Of a DNA stretch of 48,335 nucleotides, positions 33,464 through 41,620 are shown piece by piece (positions within the stretch are counted from its first letter, which is position 1; every line of letters begins with the position of its first letter). The stretch comes from an uncultured Oscillibacter sp. (lineage in GTDB: Bacteria; Bacillota; Clostridia; Oscillospirales; Oscillospiraceae). Both the position numbers and the translations under genes were made by a program. The stretch spans positions 1 to 48,335 of the forward strand of contig CAJUDW010000020.1 of the NCBI GenBank assembly GCA_910584995.1, given 5' to 3'. A model generated the notes under the pieces. It saw only the letters and a list, made by a program, of their open reading frames with translations. It had not been told where the DNA came from and made no database searches.

Positions 33464-34936
33464 TTATAGGACAACGCCGTCCTTGAAGATAGAGATCTCC
33501 CGGAATCCATGCTCCTCCGCCTTGGTCTTTTCGCCGGAGGCGGTTTGCAGGACCTTTTCCATCAGATCCGCTGCGGCCTCATCCAGGGTCCGGCTGCCGT
33601 CGGCTACCACGCCGGCGTTGAAGTCAATCCAGCCCGCCTTCTTCTCCGCAAGGGGCGTGTTGGTGGACAGCTTCATGGTGGGGGCGGGCGCGCCGAAGGG
33701 GGTGCCCCGGCCGGTGGTAAAGAGGATCAGGTGCGCTCCCGCCGCCGTCAGGGCCGTGGCAGAGACCAGGTCATTGCCGGGGCCGCAGAGCATGTTCAGT
33801 CCCTTGGAGACCACCGGATCGCCGTAGCCGATGACGTCCATGATGGGGGCGGAGCCGCCCTTCTGGACACAGCCGCAGGATTTGTCCTCCAGGGTGGTGA
33901 TGCCCCCCTGTTTGTTGCCGGGGCTGGGATTGTCGTATACCACCTCGTTGTGGCGGATGAAATAGGCCTTGAAGCCGTTGATCATATCCACCGCTTTGCG
34001 GAAGATCTCTCCGCTGGCGCAGCGGTTCATCAAAAAGCCCTCCGCGCCGAACATCTCCGGCACCTCCGTCAGGACTGTGGAGCCCCCCTGGGCCACCAGC
34101 ATGTCGGAGAACCGGCCCACCACCGGGTTGGCGGTGATGCCGGAAAGGCCGTCGGAGCCGCCGCACTTCATGCCGATCACCAGTTCGCTGGCGGGAACTG
34201 GCTCCCGGCGGAAGCTTCCTGCATAGGCGGCGCACGCTTCCAGCAGCGCCCTGCCGGAGGCCATCTCGTCGGGCACTTCCTGGCAGATGAGGAATTTTAC
34301 CCGCGCCGGGTCGTAGTCCCCCAGTTCCTCCAGGAACTGCTGGTGGGTCAGGTTCTCGCAGCCAAGGCCCAGCACCAGCACGGCCCCGGCGTTGGGATGC
34401 CGCGCCAGCGCCGCCAGGAGTTTTCGTGTCTGGGCGTGATCCGCCCCGGTCTGGGAGCAGCCGAAGGGGTGGGGGAAGGCGTACAGGCCGTCAATGGATC
34501 CGGACACCAGATCCTGGTTTTCCCTGGCCAGGGCTTTGGCTACGTCGTTGACACAGCCTACGGTGGGAATGATCCAAATCTCGTTCCGGACGCCTACCTG
34601 CCCGCCGGGGCGGCGGTAGCCCTGGAAGGTTCCTGGCGTCCGGGGCTCCGGGAAACGGATGTTGGGGTGGTAGATGTATTCCATCTCACCGGAGAGGTTG
34701 GTAGCCATGTTGTGGGTGTGGACCCATTCCCCGGGGGCGATGGCGGCGGTGGCGTGGCCGATGGAAAAGCCGTATTTCACCACGGGCTGGCCATCCTCCA
34801 GAGGCAGGAGGGCCATCTTGTGGCCCTGGGGGATATCCGCAGCGGCGGCAGTTCCCTCAAAAACCGTGCCTGCCGGGACAGCCCGCAGGGCGACGGCTAC
34901 GTTGTCATCCGGATGGATGCGGATAAAATCAGGCAT
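33464..34936 (-). CDS. uxaA: Altronate dehydratase
   Basis: The 490-residue protein has an N-terminal SAF domain (about 1-75: DNVAVALRAVPAGT) and the large UxaA C-terminal catalytic domain: GYRRPGGQVGVRNEIWIIPT (20), HPFGCSQTGADH, VLGLGCENLT, GMKCGGSDG and SCGCVQKGG, with the cysteines that bind iron. It converts altronate to 2-keto-3-deoxygluconate. The uxaB gene lies just upstream with a 27-base gap, forming one operon. A GAAGGAGGCAC site precedes the ATG. Confidence 0.93.
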   Translation of the reverse strand: MPDFIRIHPDDNVAVALRAVPAGTVFEGTAAAADIPQGHKMALLPLEDGQPVVKYGFSIGHATAAIAPGEWVHTHNMATNLSGEMEYIYHPNIRFPEPRTPGTFQGYRRPGGQVGVRNEIWIIPTVGCVNDVAKALARENQDLVSGSIDGLYAFPHPFGCSQTGADHAQTRKLLAALARHPNAGAVLVLGLGCENLTHQQFLEELGDYDPARVKFLICQEVPDEMASGRALLEACAAYAGSFRREPVPASELVIGMKCGGSDGLSGITANPVVGRFSDMLVAQGGSTVLTEVPEMFGAEGFLMNRCASGEIFRKAVDMINGFKAYFIRHNEVVYDNPSPGNKQGGITTLEDKSCGCVQKGGSAPIMDVIGYGDPVVSKGLNMLCGPGNDLVSATALTAAGAHLILFTTGRGTPFGAPAPTMKLSTNTPLAEKKAGWIDFNAGVVADGSRTLDEAAADLMEKVLQTASGEKTKAEEHGFREISIFKDGVVL

Positions 34937-34963
34937 AACAGTGCCTCCTTCCCGTGCCGCCGG

Positions 34964-36463
34964 TTACAGGCAGGCGGCATAGGCGGCCGCGGCTCCCTGG
35001 GAGCGGATTTTCTTGAGATTGGCTACAGTGGCTGCCTCGAAGCCGGGGATCTCTGTCAGATCCTGGCCCCACATCTGCCGGTTGGTCATGACGGCATGGA
35101 CCAGGTCCTCCGGGCTGTCGTCCCGGTGGTCATAGTAGAACTCCAGGACCCACCGGTCGTCGGAGCAGATATACTCGTTGCCCTTGGGGCGGCGGCAGAC
35201 CAGGCCTTCGCCGGTGAGGCGCTGAATGTCGTTGCTGAAGAAAGCGATATAGGCGGCAAAACTCATGGTAAGGCAGACAGGCAGGCTGCCGTTCAGCTTC
35301 ACGTAGTCCAGGAAGCTGGGCATGTTCCTGGCCCGCCACTTGGAGGTGGAGTTCAGGGAGATGCTCATGAGTTCGTGGTTTACAAAGGGGTTGTTGAACC
35401 GATCCTGGACGGCGGCGGCAAAGTCCGTCAGATCCTGCTTGTCCAGGGGCAGGGTGGGGATGACCTCCTCGTGGAGCATCTTGTTCATGTAGCCCCGGAC
35501 GGAGCCGTCGTGCATGCACTCCCGCACAATGTCGAAGCCTGCCAGATAGGCCCCCAGCACGAAGCCGGTGTGGGCGCCGTTGAGGATCCGGACCTTACGT
35601 TTTTTGTAGGGCATAACGTCCGGCACCACCGGGCAGTTGAGGCCTGCGGCCTTGAAGGGCAGCTTTTCCGCCAGCCACTCCGGCCCTTCGATGTTCCACA
35701 CGCCGAAGATCTCGCCTACGTCCAGCAGTTCGTCGTGATAGCCGTTGATTTCCTCCAGGCGTTTGACCTCCTCCGGGTCCCGGATACGGCCGGAGACGAT
35801 ACGATCCACCAGGGTAGAACAGAAGGTGCACTGTCCGTTCACATATGCCCGGAACCCGTCCTCCAGGCCCCATTGGTCGATGTACTGGTTGACGCACTTC
35901 AGAAGTTCCTTGCCGTTGGCGTCAATCAGTTCGCAGGAGAGGATCACAAGGCCGCCCTTCCCGGCCTTGTAGCGGGCATGGAGCACCTGAGTAAGCTTGC
36001 CGGGGAAGGAGGCGGCGGGCCGGTCCTCAAATTTGCAGGCGGGGTCGTAGATGATGCCGGCCTCGGTGGTGTTGGAGACCACATATTCCAGATCGCCGGA
36101 AACGGCCACCTCCATCATGGCCCGGTAGCCCTCCTCCTGATAGGGGTTGAGGCAGCGGGAGACGGAGGAGATAACCCGCCGGAGATCCACCGGCTCCCCG
36201 TTTTCCCGTCCCCGGAGATACAGGGTGTACAGGCCCTCCTGCTGGTTGATGGTGTCCGCCAGGCCCGGCGCGATAGGCTGCACCAGGACGCATTTCCCGT
36301 TCCAGCCCGCCTTCTCGTTGGACACGTCGAACCAGTAATCCACGAAGGCACGCAGGAAATTGCCCTCGCCGAATTGCAGGACCTTTTCCGGGGCCTTTTC
36401 CAGGATATACCCGTCGTAACCGGCTTTCTTCAGAGCCCCATAGCTGAGTCTTTCCATTTTCAT
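34964..36463 (-). CDS. uxaB: Tagaturonate reductase (mannitol-dehydrogenase family)
   Basis: The 499-residue protein has FGEGNFLRAFVDYWFDVSNE (20), the NAD-binding start of the polyol-type long-chain dehydrogenases, and the RILNGAHTGFVLGAYLAGFD (20) segment of the catalytic region with the typical K..N..H residues. It reduces tagaturonate to altronate, the substrate of the next enzyme. The first ATG at 36463 is only four bases from AGGAGG and a second at 36457 has better spacing, so the exact start is uncertain by two codons. Galacturonate isomerase (uxaC) is not in the window. Confidence 0.92.
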   Translation of the reverse strand: MKMERLSYGALKKAGYDGYILEKAPEKVLQFGEGNFLRAFVDYWFDVSNEKAGWNGKCVLVQPIAPGLADTINQQEGLYTLYLRGRENGEPVDLRRVISSVSRCLNPYQEEGYRAMMEVAVSGDLEYVVSNTTEAGIIYDPACKFEDRPAASFPGKLTQVLHARYKAGKGGLVILSCELIDANGKELLKCVNQYIDQWGLEDGFRAYVNGQCTFCSTLVDRIVSGRIRDPEEVKRLEEINGYHDELLDVGEIFGVWNIEGPEWLAEKLPFKAAGLNCPVVPDVMPYKKRKVRILNGAHTGFVLGAYLAGFDIVRECMHDGSVRGYMNKMLHEEVIPTLPLDKQDLTDFAAAVQDRFNNPFVNHELMSISLNSTSKWRARNMPSFLDYVKLNGSLPVCLTMSFAAYIAFFSNDIQRLTGEGLVCRRPKGNEYICSDDRWVLEFYYDHRDDSPEDLVHAVMTNRQMWGQDLTEIPGFEAATVANLKKIRSQGAAAAYAACL

Positions 36464-36519
36464 GATACCTCCTTGCAGATTTTCCCTGGGACGCAGTACC
36501 GTCCTTTGAACTTACAGCT

Positions 36520-36547
36520 ATTATATCAGCAAAGTTTTCCCTTGGAA
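36520..36547 (-). promoter_or_regulatory. Probable promoter of uxaB-uxaA
   Basis: On the minus strand TATAAT (36520-36525) is preceded by a weak TTCCAA (36542-36547) with a 16-base spacer. The weak -35 box fits activator dependence, perhaps on the divergent AraC protein. Confidence 0.55.
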
Positions 36548-36593
36548 ATGGCGGGATTTGCGGGGATACATTGTGAATCTTGCGGCTTTTTCC

Positions 36594-36654
36594 TTGACAG
36601 GACCCCTGGAGGGGTATACCATGGTAACAGCGTGGCGGAACGGGACGTTCCGCC
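36594..36654 (+). promoter_or_regulatory. AraC-gene promoter region with palindrome and leader hairpin
   Basis: TTGACA (36594-36599) is followed by ACCCC-TGGA-GGGGT and TATACC (36615-36620), a short 15-base spacer. A TACCATGGTA palindrome overlaps the -10 region. A perfect 9-bp hairpin (36634-36642 with 36646-36654, loop GGA) lies seven bases before the AGGAGG of the gene. The stacked inverted elements suggest control of this regulator. Confidence 0.5.
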
Positions 36655-36673
36655 GGAGAAAGGAGGCGTTCCC

Positions 36674-37567
36674 ATGCGGCACGCCCACGCTTTCGATCCC
36701 TGGCAGGACATGCGCCGTCCTGATTTTGAACTGCACTTCAAACGGGATATCTGCCTGGACAAGGTGGAACTGCACCACCACGATTTCTACGAGATCTACT
36801 TCCTGATGTCCGGCGATGTCACCTATATCATCGAAAGCCGTCTCTGCCATGTGATGCCGGGGGATCTGCTGCTGATCAGCCCTCGGGAACTGCACCAGAT
36901 CCGCATCCAGGCAGAACTGGCCGCCTATGAGCGGTATGTGCTGTGGGTGGCGCCCCATATGCTGGGCCGCCTCTCCACGGATCAGACGGATCTCCGGCTC
37001 TGCTTCGGGGAGGGGCAGATCGCCTGCGGCAACCTCCTGAAGCTGCGGCCGGAGGAGCGCACCCTGGCCCAGTCCCTGTTCCAGCGGCTGTGGCAGGAGA
37101 CAGGGGAGAGCGGCTACGGTGCGGAATTGATGGGGACAAGCCTTTTGACGGAACTGCTGGTGCTGATCAACCGCCTGGCGGCCCAGAAGGGCAGCCGGAC
37201 GGCGGCCAGCACCAGCCGGGCGGTCTCCCAGGTGGTGGACTACATCAACCTCCACTACGGGGAACCGTTGTCCCTCAGTATGCTGGCGGATCGGTTTTAT
37301 GTGAGCAAATACCACCTCAGCCATGAGTTCAACCGGCAGATCGGCACCAGTGTCCACCGCTACATTCTGAAAAAGCGGCTTTTAATCTCCCGGCAGATGC
37401 TGGCGCAGGGGAAGGCCCCCGGCATCATTGCCAGGGACTGCGGTTTCGGCGATTATACCGGGTTTTACCGGGCCTTTCGGGGAGAATACGGCCTGTCGCC
37501 CAGGGAGTATATGCAGTCGGCCCGGCAGAAAGCTGCGGAAAATGGGGAAGCGGGTGTGCGGAATTGA
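36674..37567 (+). CDS. AraC-family transcriptional regulator of the uronate genes
   Basis: The 297-residue protein has an N-terminal cupin ligand domain (HHHDFYEIYFLMSGDVTYII, PGDLLLISPRELHQ) and a C-terminal double helix-turn-helix, with LSLSMLADRFYVSKYHLSHE (20) and the signature GFGDYTGFYRAFRGEYGLSP (20). The ATG at 36674 has AGGAGG seven bases upstream; an enormous open frame extends far upstream over the uxa genes but is not coding. It is divergent from uxaBA, so it is probably their activator, with a sugar acid as ligand. Confidence 0.9.
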   Translation: MRHAHAFDPWQDMRRPDFELHFKRDICLDKVELHHHDFYEIYFLMSGDVTYIIESRLCHVMPGDLLLISPRELHQIRIQAELAAYERYVLWVAPHMLGRLSTDQTDLRLCFGEGQIACGNLLKLRPEERTLAQSLFQRLWQETGESGYGAELMGTSLLTELLVLINRLAAQKGSRTAASTSRAVSQVVDYINLHYGEPLSLSMLADRFYVSKYHLSHEFNRQIGTSVHRYILKKRLLISRQMLAQGKAPGIIARDCGFGDYTGFYRAFRGEYGLSPREYMQSARQKAAENGEAGVRN

Positions 37568-37601
37568 AAATTCCGGTTTACGGCAAAGAAGAAGCCCTCC
37601 T

Positions 37602-37642
37602 GTGGGAGAGGTAACGTAAGGAAGTTACCTCTCCCACTATTT
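37602..37642 (+). terminator. Intrinsic terminator at the chromosome/island junction
   Basis: A 14-bp perfect stem (37602-37615 with 37624-37637, 8-base loop) followed by TATTTTG. It ends the AraC unit; the sequence becomes AT-rich right after it, so the mobile island probably begins nearby. Confidence 0.8.
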
Positions 37643-37699
37643 TGTAGCCAGCCGAATGTGATTGAATTGCGGGAAATCAACACTTTGGAGGGACATATC

Positions 37700-38068
37700 G
37701 TGGAAAAATCTACATTTAAACAAATAGGCGGAGCCTATCATCAGGAAGATGGTTACTTTCTTCCAGACTTGTCTGTGCCTGAACTTCCAGCCATCGGCAT
37801 ATGGGGACAGCGGCGGAGACGGTATCTGAAAGAACATCGTCAGGCCCTTTATACTGCCCTGCTACTGTCTGGTAAATTGAACGACCACCTGTCCGAAATC
37901 AGCACCCAAGCGGAAGATATGCTTTTTCAGCTTGTGGAACAGATGGCAAAACAGGAGGGTGTCACAGAACAGCTCAAAGCTGAAAATCAGATGGAATGGG
38001 TCAGACGGATGAACAATATCCGAAACCGAGTAGAGGAAGTTATCTTCAGCAAATTGATTTTCGTCTAA
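37700..38068 (+). CDS. tnpV: Transposon-encoded protein TnpV
   Basis: The 122-residue protein resembles TnpV of Tn4451-type mobilisable transposons: KQIGGAYHQEDGYFLPDLSV (20), GIWGQRRRRYLKEHRQALYT (20), then a long helical tail (LVEQMAKQEGVTEQLKAENQ). Its role in transposition is not known. The GTG at 37700 has GGAGGG seven bases upstream and is preferred over an earlier frame start at 37658. It marks the left end of the mobile island. Confidence 0.8.
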   Translation: MEKSTFKQIGGAYHQEDGYFLPDLSVPELPAIGIWGQRRRRYLKEHRQALYTALLLSGKLNDHLSEISTQAEDMLFQLVEQMAKQEGVTEQLKAENQMEWVRRMNNIRNRVEEVIFSKLIFV

Positions 38069-38073
38069 CGCAG

Positions 38074-38124
38074 AGAACGCCTGGGAGCGTGACTTTGTTA
38101 GTGTTTCCAGGCGTTCTGCTTATT
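38074..38124 (+). terminator. Terminator after tnpV
   Basis: AGAACGCCTGG (38074-38084) pairs perfectly with 38107-38117 over a 22-base loop, followed by GCTTATTTTG. Confidence 0.75.
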
Positions 38125-38205
38125 TTGTAAGGGCTAACAGAGTATTACCAGTATCAACTACAAGAAAATCAACTGGTTGGAACGAGTATAAATTGTCAAA
38201 TCCAT

Positions 38206-38235
38206 TTGTCAACGGACGCAAAGTTATGATATAAT
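38206..38235 (+). promoter_or_regulatory. Promoter of the PD-(D/E)XK nuclease gene
   Basis: TTGTCA (38206-38211) and TATAAT (38230-38235) with an 18-base spacer, just before the gene. A second TTGTCAA sits at 38193, 13 bases upstream, as a direct repeat. Confidence 0.65.
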
Positions 38236-38253
38236 TGCTCAGAGGTGAGAGAT

Positions 38254-39009
38254 GTGGCTAAAAACACTTTAGATGAAATAAAAGAGATAAAGATATTACT
38301 TTCTCAAATACGCGCATTGAGTGATACGATACAAGAAATCCTTAACAATGACCATGTACCTGATTTTGGTCGATATGTATCGTACAGGGATATGGCTGCC
38401 ATGTATAATGATCTTGCAGAACGAGCAAGAGATGTTATAAAAGTGAAGTCCATTTTTTATACATTCAATATTGATGAGATGCCAGGTTTTGGGGACACAG
38501 TTTGGCCTTTGCAAAAGAAAATTATTGAGCAGGTATTAGTTAGTGCTAAAATGTTATACTCTTGTTTGTCGAGCAATGCCGATTTTGCGGATGATGAATT
38601 TGATAATCTGGAGAATTTTATAAAATCCCGATTAAGAACTGTGATTTTTCATCGGCCAGAAAAGGAGGTTGAAATACAAAACGCAATCGAATCGCTTTTG
38701 GCTGGCCGTGGCCTGAATAAAGGCGTGGACTATGACAGAGAAACAGGGAAATTTGAATTTTCCGGGAAAGAATATATTCCTGACTTTGTTATCCCGAAAC
38801 TACAACTATGTATTGAAGTAAAACTCCTTAAAGAAAACAGAAAATCAAAAGTTATTGAAGAAATAAGTGCTGATGTTACAGCTTATGGGAAACAATACAT
38901 TCGACAACTTTTTGTTGTATATGACTTGGGATATATTCAAAATGAGGCTGAGTTTATTCGAGACATCGAAAATGCAGGAAATATTAAAGTGATTATTATT
39001 AAGCATTAG
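38254..39009 (+). CDS. PD-(D/E)XK nuclease-domain protein (DpnII/MboI-like)
   Basis: The protein has 251 residues from the GTG at 38254, which has AGAGG eight bases upstream; a GTG at 38245 would add three residues. The N-terminal two thirds is helical, with leucine-rich segments (LDEIKEIKILLSQIRALSDT). The C-terminal third carries the nuclease core: PDF with D177, then IEVKL with E188 and K190, and a following SADVTAYGKQY helix and FVVYDLGY strand. This arrangement resembles the restriction-endonuclease DpnII/MboI domain. No methyltransferase flanks it and it has its own promoter and terminator, so it could be a stand-alone defence effector. The target is unknown. Confidence 0.75.
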   Translation: MAKNTLDEIKEIKILLSQIRALSDTIQEILNNDHVPDFGRYVSYRDMAAMYNDLAERARDVIKVKSIFYTFNIDEMPGFGDTVWPLQKKIIEQVLVSAKMLYSCLSSNADFADDEFDNLENFIKSRLRTVIFHRPEKEVEIQNAIESLLAGRGLNKGVDYDRETGKFEFSGKEYIPDFVIPKLQLCIEVKLLKENRKSKVIEEISADVTAYGKQYIRQLFVVYDLGYIQNEAEFIRDIENAGNIKVIIIKH

Positions 39010-39079
39010 TTACTAAAAGCCACAAAATCGAGTTGAAGAAACGATTTTTCGATACTGATTTACATTGAGAGTAGCCGCA

Positions 39080-39125
39080 CAAAATGCGAGGGGTGCTTCC
39101 AAATGGGAGTACACCTCGCATTTTG
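39080..39125. terminator. Bidirectional terminator after the nuclease gene
   Basis: CAAAATGCGAGG (39080-39091) pairs perfectly with 39114-39125 over a 22-base loop and is followed by CAACATTTTG. Confidence 0.75.
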
Positions 39126-39195
39126 CAACATTTTGTTATCAGTAATAAGAATATCAATTACAACAAAACAAGTGTATAAATATTTTAATAACTTA

Positions 39196-39224
39196 TTGAC
39201 AAGTTAAAAATTTTACGCTATCCT
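39196..39224 (+). promoter_or_regulatory. Promoter of the DUF2089 gene
   Basis: TTGACA (39196-39201) and TATCCT (39219-39224) with a 17-base spacer, 20 bases before the ATG. Confidence 0.7.
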
Positions 39225-39243
39225 CTTTTAAGGGGTGCAGAAC

Positions 39244-39981
39244 ATGAGAAAACCAGTCCGGCTTTGTCCATCTTGTGGTGATAGATTGAAAATTTCTGCC
39301 TTGGCCTGTCCATTATGCGGCATTGAAGTACGGGGCCAATTTGATGTTGAAACAAGTCCTTATTCTGCCTTATCTAACCAACAGAGTGATTTTTTATTGC
39401 TATTTTTGAAGTGCAGAGGAAACATGAAGCAGCTTCAAGAAGAACTTCAGCTTTCTTATCCTGCGGCAAAAAAGCAGCTAAATGAAGTGCTGGATATGTT
39501 GGGACTATCTACTGATACCCAGGTGAAAGCAAAAGATAGAGATATTATTGACGTAACATCTTGGGAGATTGACGAAAATAGCATGAAAACATCTGACATT
39601 ATCAAAAGGAAACTAAAGGAATATGGTGGCAGAACCGTAGTTACCTCATATTCGGGCAAAGAGTACGAAGTATGGGCAGAAGCGGACGGAAATACCTTCG
39701 GTTGTGGTGCGCTTCATGGAATTTCCCATTCTTTTGACATTTTTGACGTTGTGGTAGATTTTTTAAGAAATAATGGTGGACGTGCAAAGAAAGGTACTGG
39801 CCGTGCCCCCCTCGGATCAGAAAAATGTGGCTTAGATACAATTTCCGGCGTCATCTTGCACGAATACTTTGGCGTGGCGTTAGGTGGCAGCGGTTTTGAC
39901 CCCTCGTTTGTGGTGGCTGCTATATTGGAATGGGCTGGGATTGTCAAAAACGGCAGAGGATGGCTTGAACTTCGTGGTTAA
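39244..39981 (+). CDS. DUF2089-type zinc-ribbon HTH protein with a C-terminal extension
   Basis: The 245-residue protein starts with two zinc knuckles (CPSCGDRLKISALACPLCG), then the DUF2089 helix-turn-helix (FLLLFLKCRGNMKQLQEELQ and SYPAAKKQLNEVLDMLGL). Typical DUF2089 proteins end soon after; this one adds about 135 residues including KRKLKEYGGRTVVTSYSGKE and a glycine-rich C-terminus. It may sense metal or bind DNA and report to the genes after it. AAGGGGTG before the ATG is the ribosome site. It lies 45 bases before the next zinc-ribbon gene. Confidence 0.7.
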   Translation: MRKPVRLCPSCGDRLKISALACPLCGIEVRGQFDVETSPYSALSNQQSDFLLLFLKCRGNMKQLQEELQLSYPAAKKQLNEVLDMLGLSTDTQVKAKDRDIIDVTSWEIDENSMKTSDIIKRKLKEYGGRTVVTSYSGKEYEVWAEADGNTFGCGALHGISHSFDIFDVVVDFLRNNGGRAKKGTGRAPLGSEKCGLDTISGVILHEYFGVALGGSGFDPSFVVAAILEWAGIVKNGRGWLELRG

Positions 39982-40026
39982 TTTCTGTATATCAATACAG
40001 CAATATTTGAGAGGGGAGGATTTCCA

Positions 40027-40851
40027 ATGGCAGTTTGCCCTAAATGCGGTGGAGCCAATATAAAATTTCATCGAGAACCAGTGGGAACATCCTATAACAG
40101 CTATTATAGGCGAACAGGCGTTAAAAGCAGTTGGATTTTCCCTTCTGGTATAAGAAATGGACACCGAAAGATTGCTTATAGAACAGTTGGCCTTTGCAGT
40201 GATTGTGGACATACCTGGGAAATTGAAAGTGAAGTTCAGCACTCAGGCTGGTGGTATCTGTTTCTCCTTGCCATTTGGCCTATTGCACTTTCCGTATGGT
40301 TTTGGAAAACCCCAGCGTTGCGCTTGGATAAAAGATGGCGGGCGGCTATATTATCCGTGGCATGGCTTATCCTTATCGCTGGTGCGCTGTCCAGCGAAGT
40401 AGAGCGTAGCATAGAATCAAACTCTATCTGGGCATCATCGTATGCTGATTTGGATGATTTTGAATATTATATTGACGGAAATGAGATATACATTAAGGAT
40501 TATAGGGGAAGCAGCAAGAAAGTTAGTATTAATTCATCGTATGATGTAGAAGGAACCGCCATGAATGTCGTTTCCTTTGATGGAACCTTTGCGCTTGACA
40601 GCGTAACGAGTGTAATCATTCCGAACGGAACCAGATATGTTTCCAACAACATTTTCAATAGCTGTGGGATTGAATTTGTATATCTGCCTGCTTCATTGGA
40701 GGAATTCAAAGGATGGTCTTACTTCCATAATGTTGAAAAAATATATTATGGCGGTACAGAAGAACAATGGAGCAGCTTTTGTACTGTTGACAGGTCAAAG
40801 TTGGATGTTGTCCAAATCATATGTAACACAAACCCCAATGAATTGAAATGA
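40027..40851 (+). CDS. Zinc-ribbon membrane protein with a leucine-rich-repeat-like tail, unknown function
   Basis: The 274-residue protein has a CPKC and a later CSDC that could form one zinc ribbon, two hydrophobic helices around residues 77-95 (YLFLLAIWPIALSVWFW) and 106-122, and an outside region with beta-type repeats (VTSVIIPNGTRYVSNNIF, IEFVYLPASLEEFKG, VEKIYYGGTEEQW). These resemble BspA-type leucine-rich repeats. GAGGGGAGG upstream fits the ATG. The inside-zinc-ribbon, outside-LRR design is unlike common enzymes; I do not assign a function. Confidence 0.6.
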   Translation: MAVCPKCGGANIKFHREPVGTSYNSYYRRTGVKSSWIFPSGIRNGHRKIAYRTVGLCSDCGHTWEIESEVQHSGWWYLFLLAIWPIALSVWFWKTPALRLDKRWRAAILSVAWLILIAGALSSEVERSIESNSIWASSYADLDDFEYYIDGNEIYIKDYRGSSKKVSINSSYDVEGTAMNVVSFDGTFALDSVTSVIIPNGTRYVSNNIFNSCGIEFVYLPASLEEFKGWSYFHNVEKIYYGGTEEQWSSFCTVDRSKLDVVQIICNTNPNELK

Positions 40852-40867
40852 GATTGGAGGAGAAGAC

Positions 40868-41170
40868 GTGAATCGGTTAGCACATCAATTTGAAGCGGAA
40901 CTCCGGGATAAGATGCTATTAGCCAAAAAGGAGTGCAGATATGATCCTATTCGCTTCAATCAGATGTTGGAACAATATGGAGGAGTGGAAACCGCAAAAA
41001 GATTGATAAAGAGTGCGAGGGAAACAGGGATAATTCCAACGGGGTATGCGAGACTTTTGGAGGAAGGCCGTCTTGATTTAACGGTCGAACATTCCGTATA
41101 CAAAGCTGAATATCAATCACTTTTTTCTCCAGATGAAGTCGAATTTTGTAAAGAGTTTTTAGGCATATAA
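40868..41170 (+). CDS. Small helical protein, unknown function
   Basis: The 100-residue protein is mainly helical, with RFNQMLEQYGGVETAKRLIK (20), GYARLLEEGRLDLTVE and FSPDEVEFCKEFLGI. A similar element occurs as the C-terminal part of some nuclease-like proteins, from memory only, so this could be a stand-alone copy. The GTG start at 40868 has GGAGGAG about six bases upstream. It starts 17 bases after the previous gene and probably shares its mRNA. Confidence 0.55.
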   Translation: MNRLAHQFEAELRDKMLLAKKECRYDPIRFNQMLEQYGGVETAKRLIKSARETGIIPTGYARLLEEGRLDLTVEHSVYKAEYQSLFSPDEVEFCKEFLGI

Positions 41171-41234
41171 CGTATTAGTATCCCTAATACAACTCATAAT
41201 TATCATGAAACTTTAGAAAACAGCAAAAAAGCCA

Positions 41235-41264
41235 TTGACAAACATCGGTTCTATATGGTAAACT
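41235..41264 (+). promoter_or_regulatory. Promoter of the mobilisation genes
   Basis: TTGACA (41235-41240) and TAAACT (41259-41264) with an 18-base spacer. The transcript leader to mobC would be about 350 bases and carries the structures below. Confidence 0.6.
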
Positions 41265-41334
41265 ACTTCACTCTGCCCAAAGAGCAAATTAAATAGCACA
41301 TAAGCAAATTCCTTTTGGCATTTGTCAAACGACA

Positions 41335-41410
41335 AAGCCGGTACATCAAACTTGCTTCAACGGAACGTAACTTTCCGCTGGGGCTGGTTTTGATGTACCG
41401 GCTTCTTTTT
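41335..41410 (+). terminator. Leader terminator/attenuator before mobC
   Basis: A perfect 16-bp stem (41335-41350 with 41389-41404) with a 38-base loop is followed by CTTTTTT. Located between the promoter and mobC, it could act as an attenuator of the mobilisation genes. Confidence 0.7.
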
Positions 41411-41540
41411 TGCCCAGACGACTGAATGACCGCTGGCAAGAAAACCCGCTGAAAAGGCGAGACAGGGGGTGCCATTTGGGAAGAACGGCGGAGACGTTCA
41501 AATACGCCGAAGGGAGGATGGTATTGTCTTAACAAGCAAC

Positions 41541-41592
41541 GTATTGGGGGGTACAAATCCCCCAATACCACTTGTCAGGGAGCTCCCTGACA
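41541..41592. other. Putative origin-of-transfer region (adjacent inverted repeats before mobC)
   Basis: A 10-bp inverted repeat (GTATTGGGGG, 41541-41550, with 41559-41568) is followed by a perfect 20-bp palindrome at 41573-41592 (TGTCAGGGAG and its complement). The mobC-like gene starts 28 bases later. Inverted repeats directly before a relaxosome gene are the usual layout of oriT, but no nick site can be assigned by eye. Confidence 0.55.
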
Positions 41593-41620
41593 CCCTAAAA
41601 TCAGAAAGGATGAGCAACTC

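Noticed and set aside
33509..36673. A very long plus-strand open frame running over the uxaA and uxaB genes into the AraC gene
   Set aside because: It is a GC-rich shadow of two well-conserved minus-strand genes. Only the last 297 codons (from 36674) show a ribosome site and AraC motifs.
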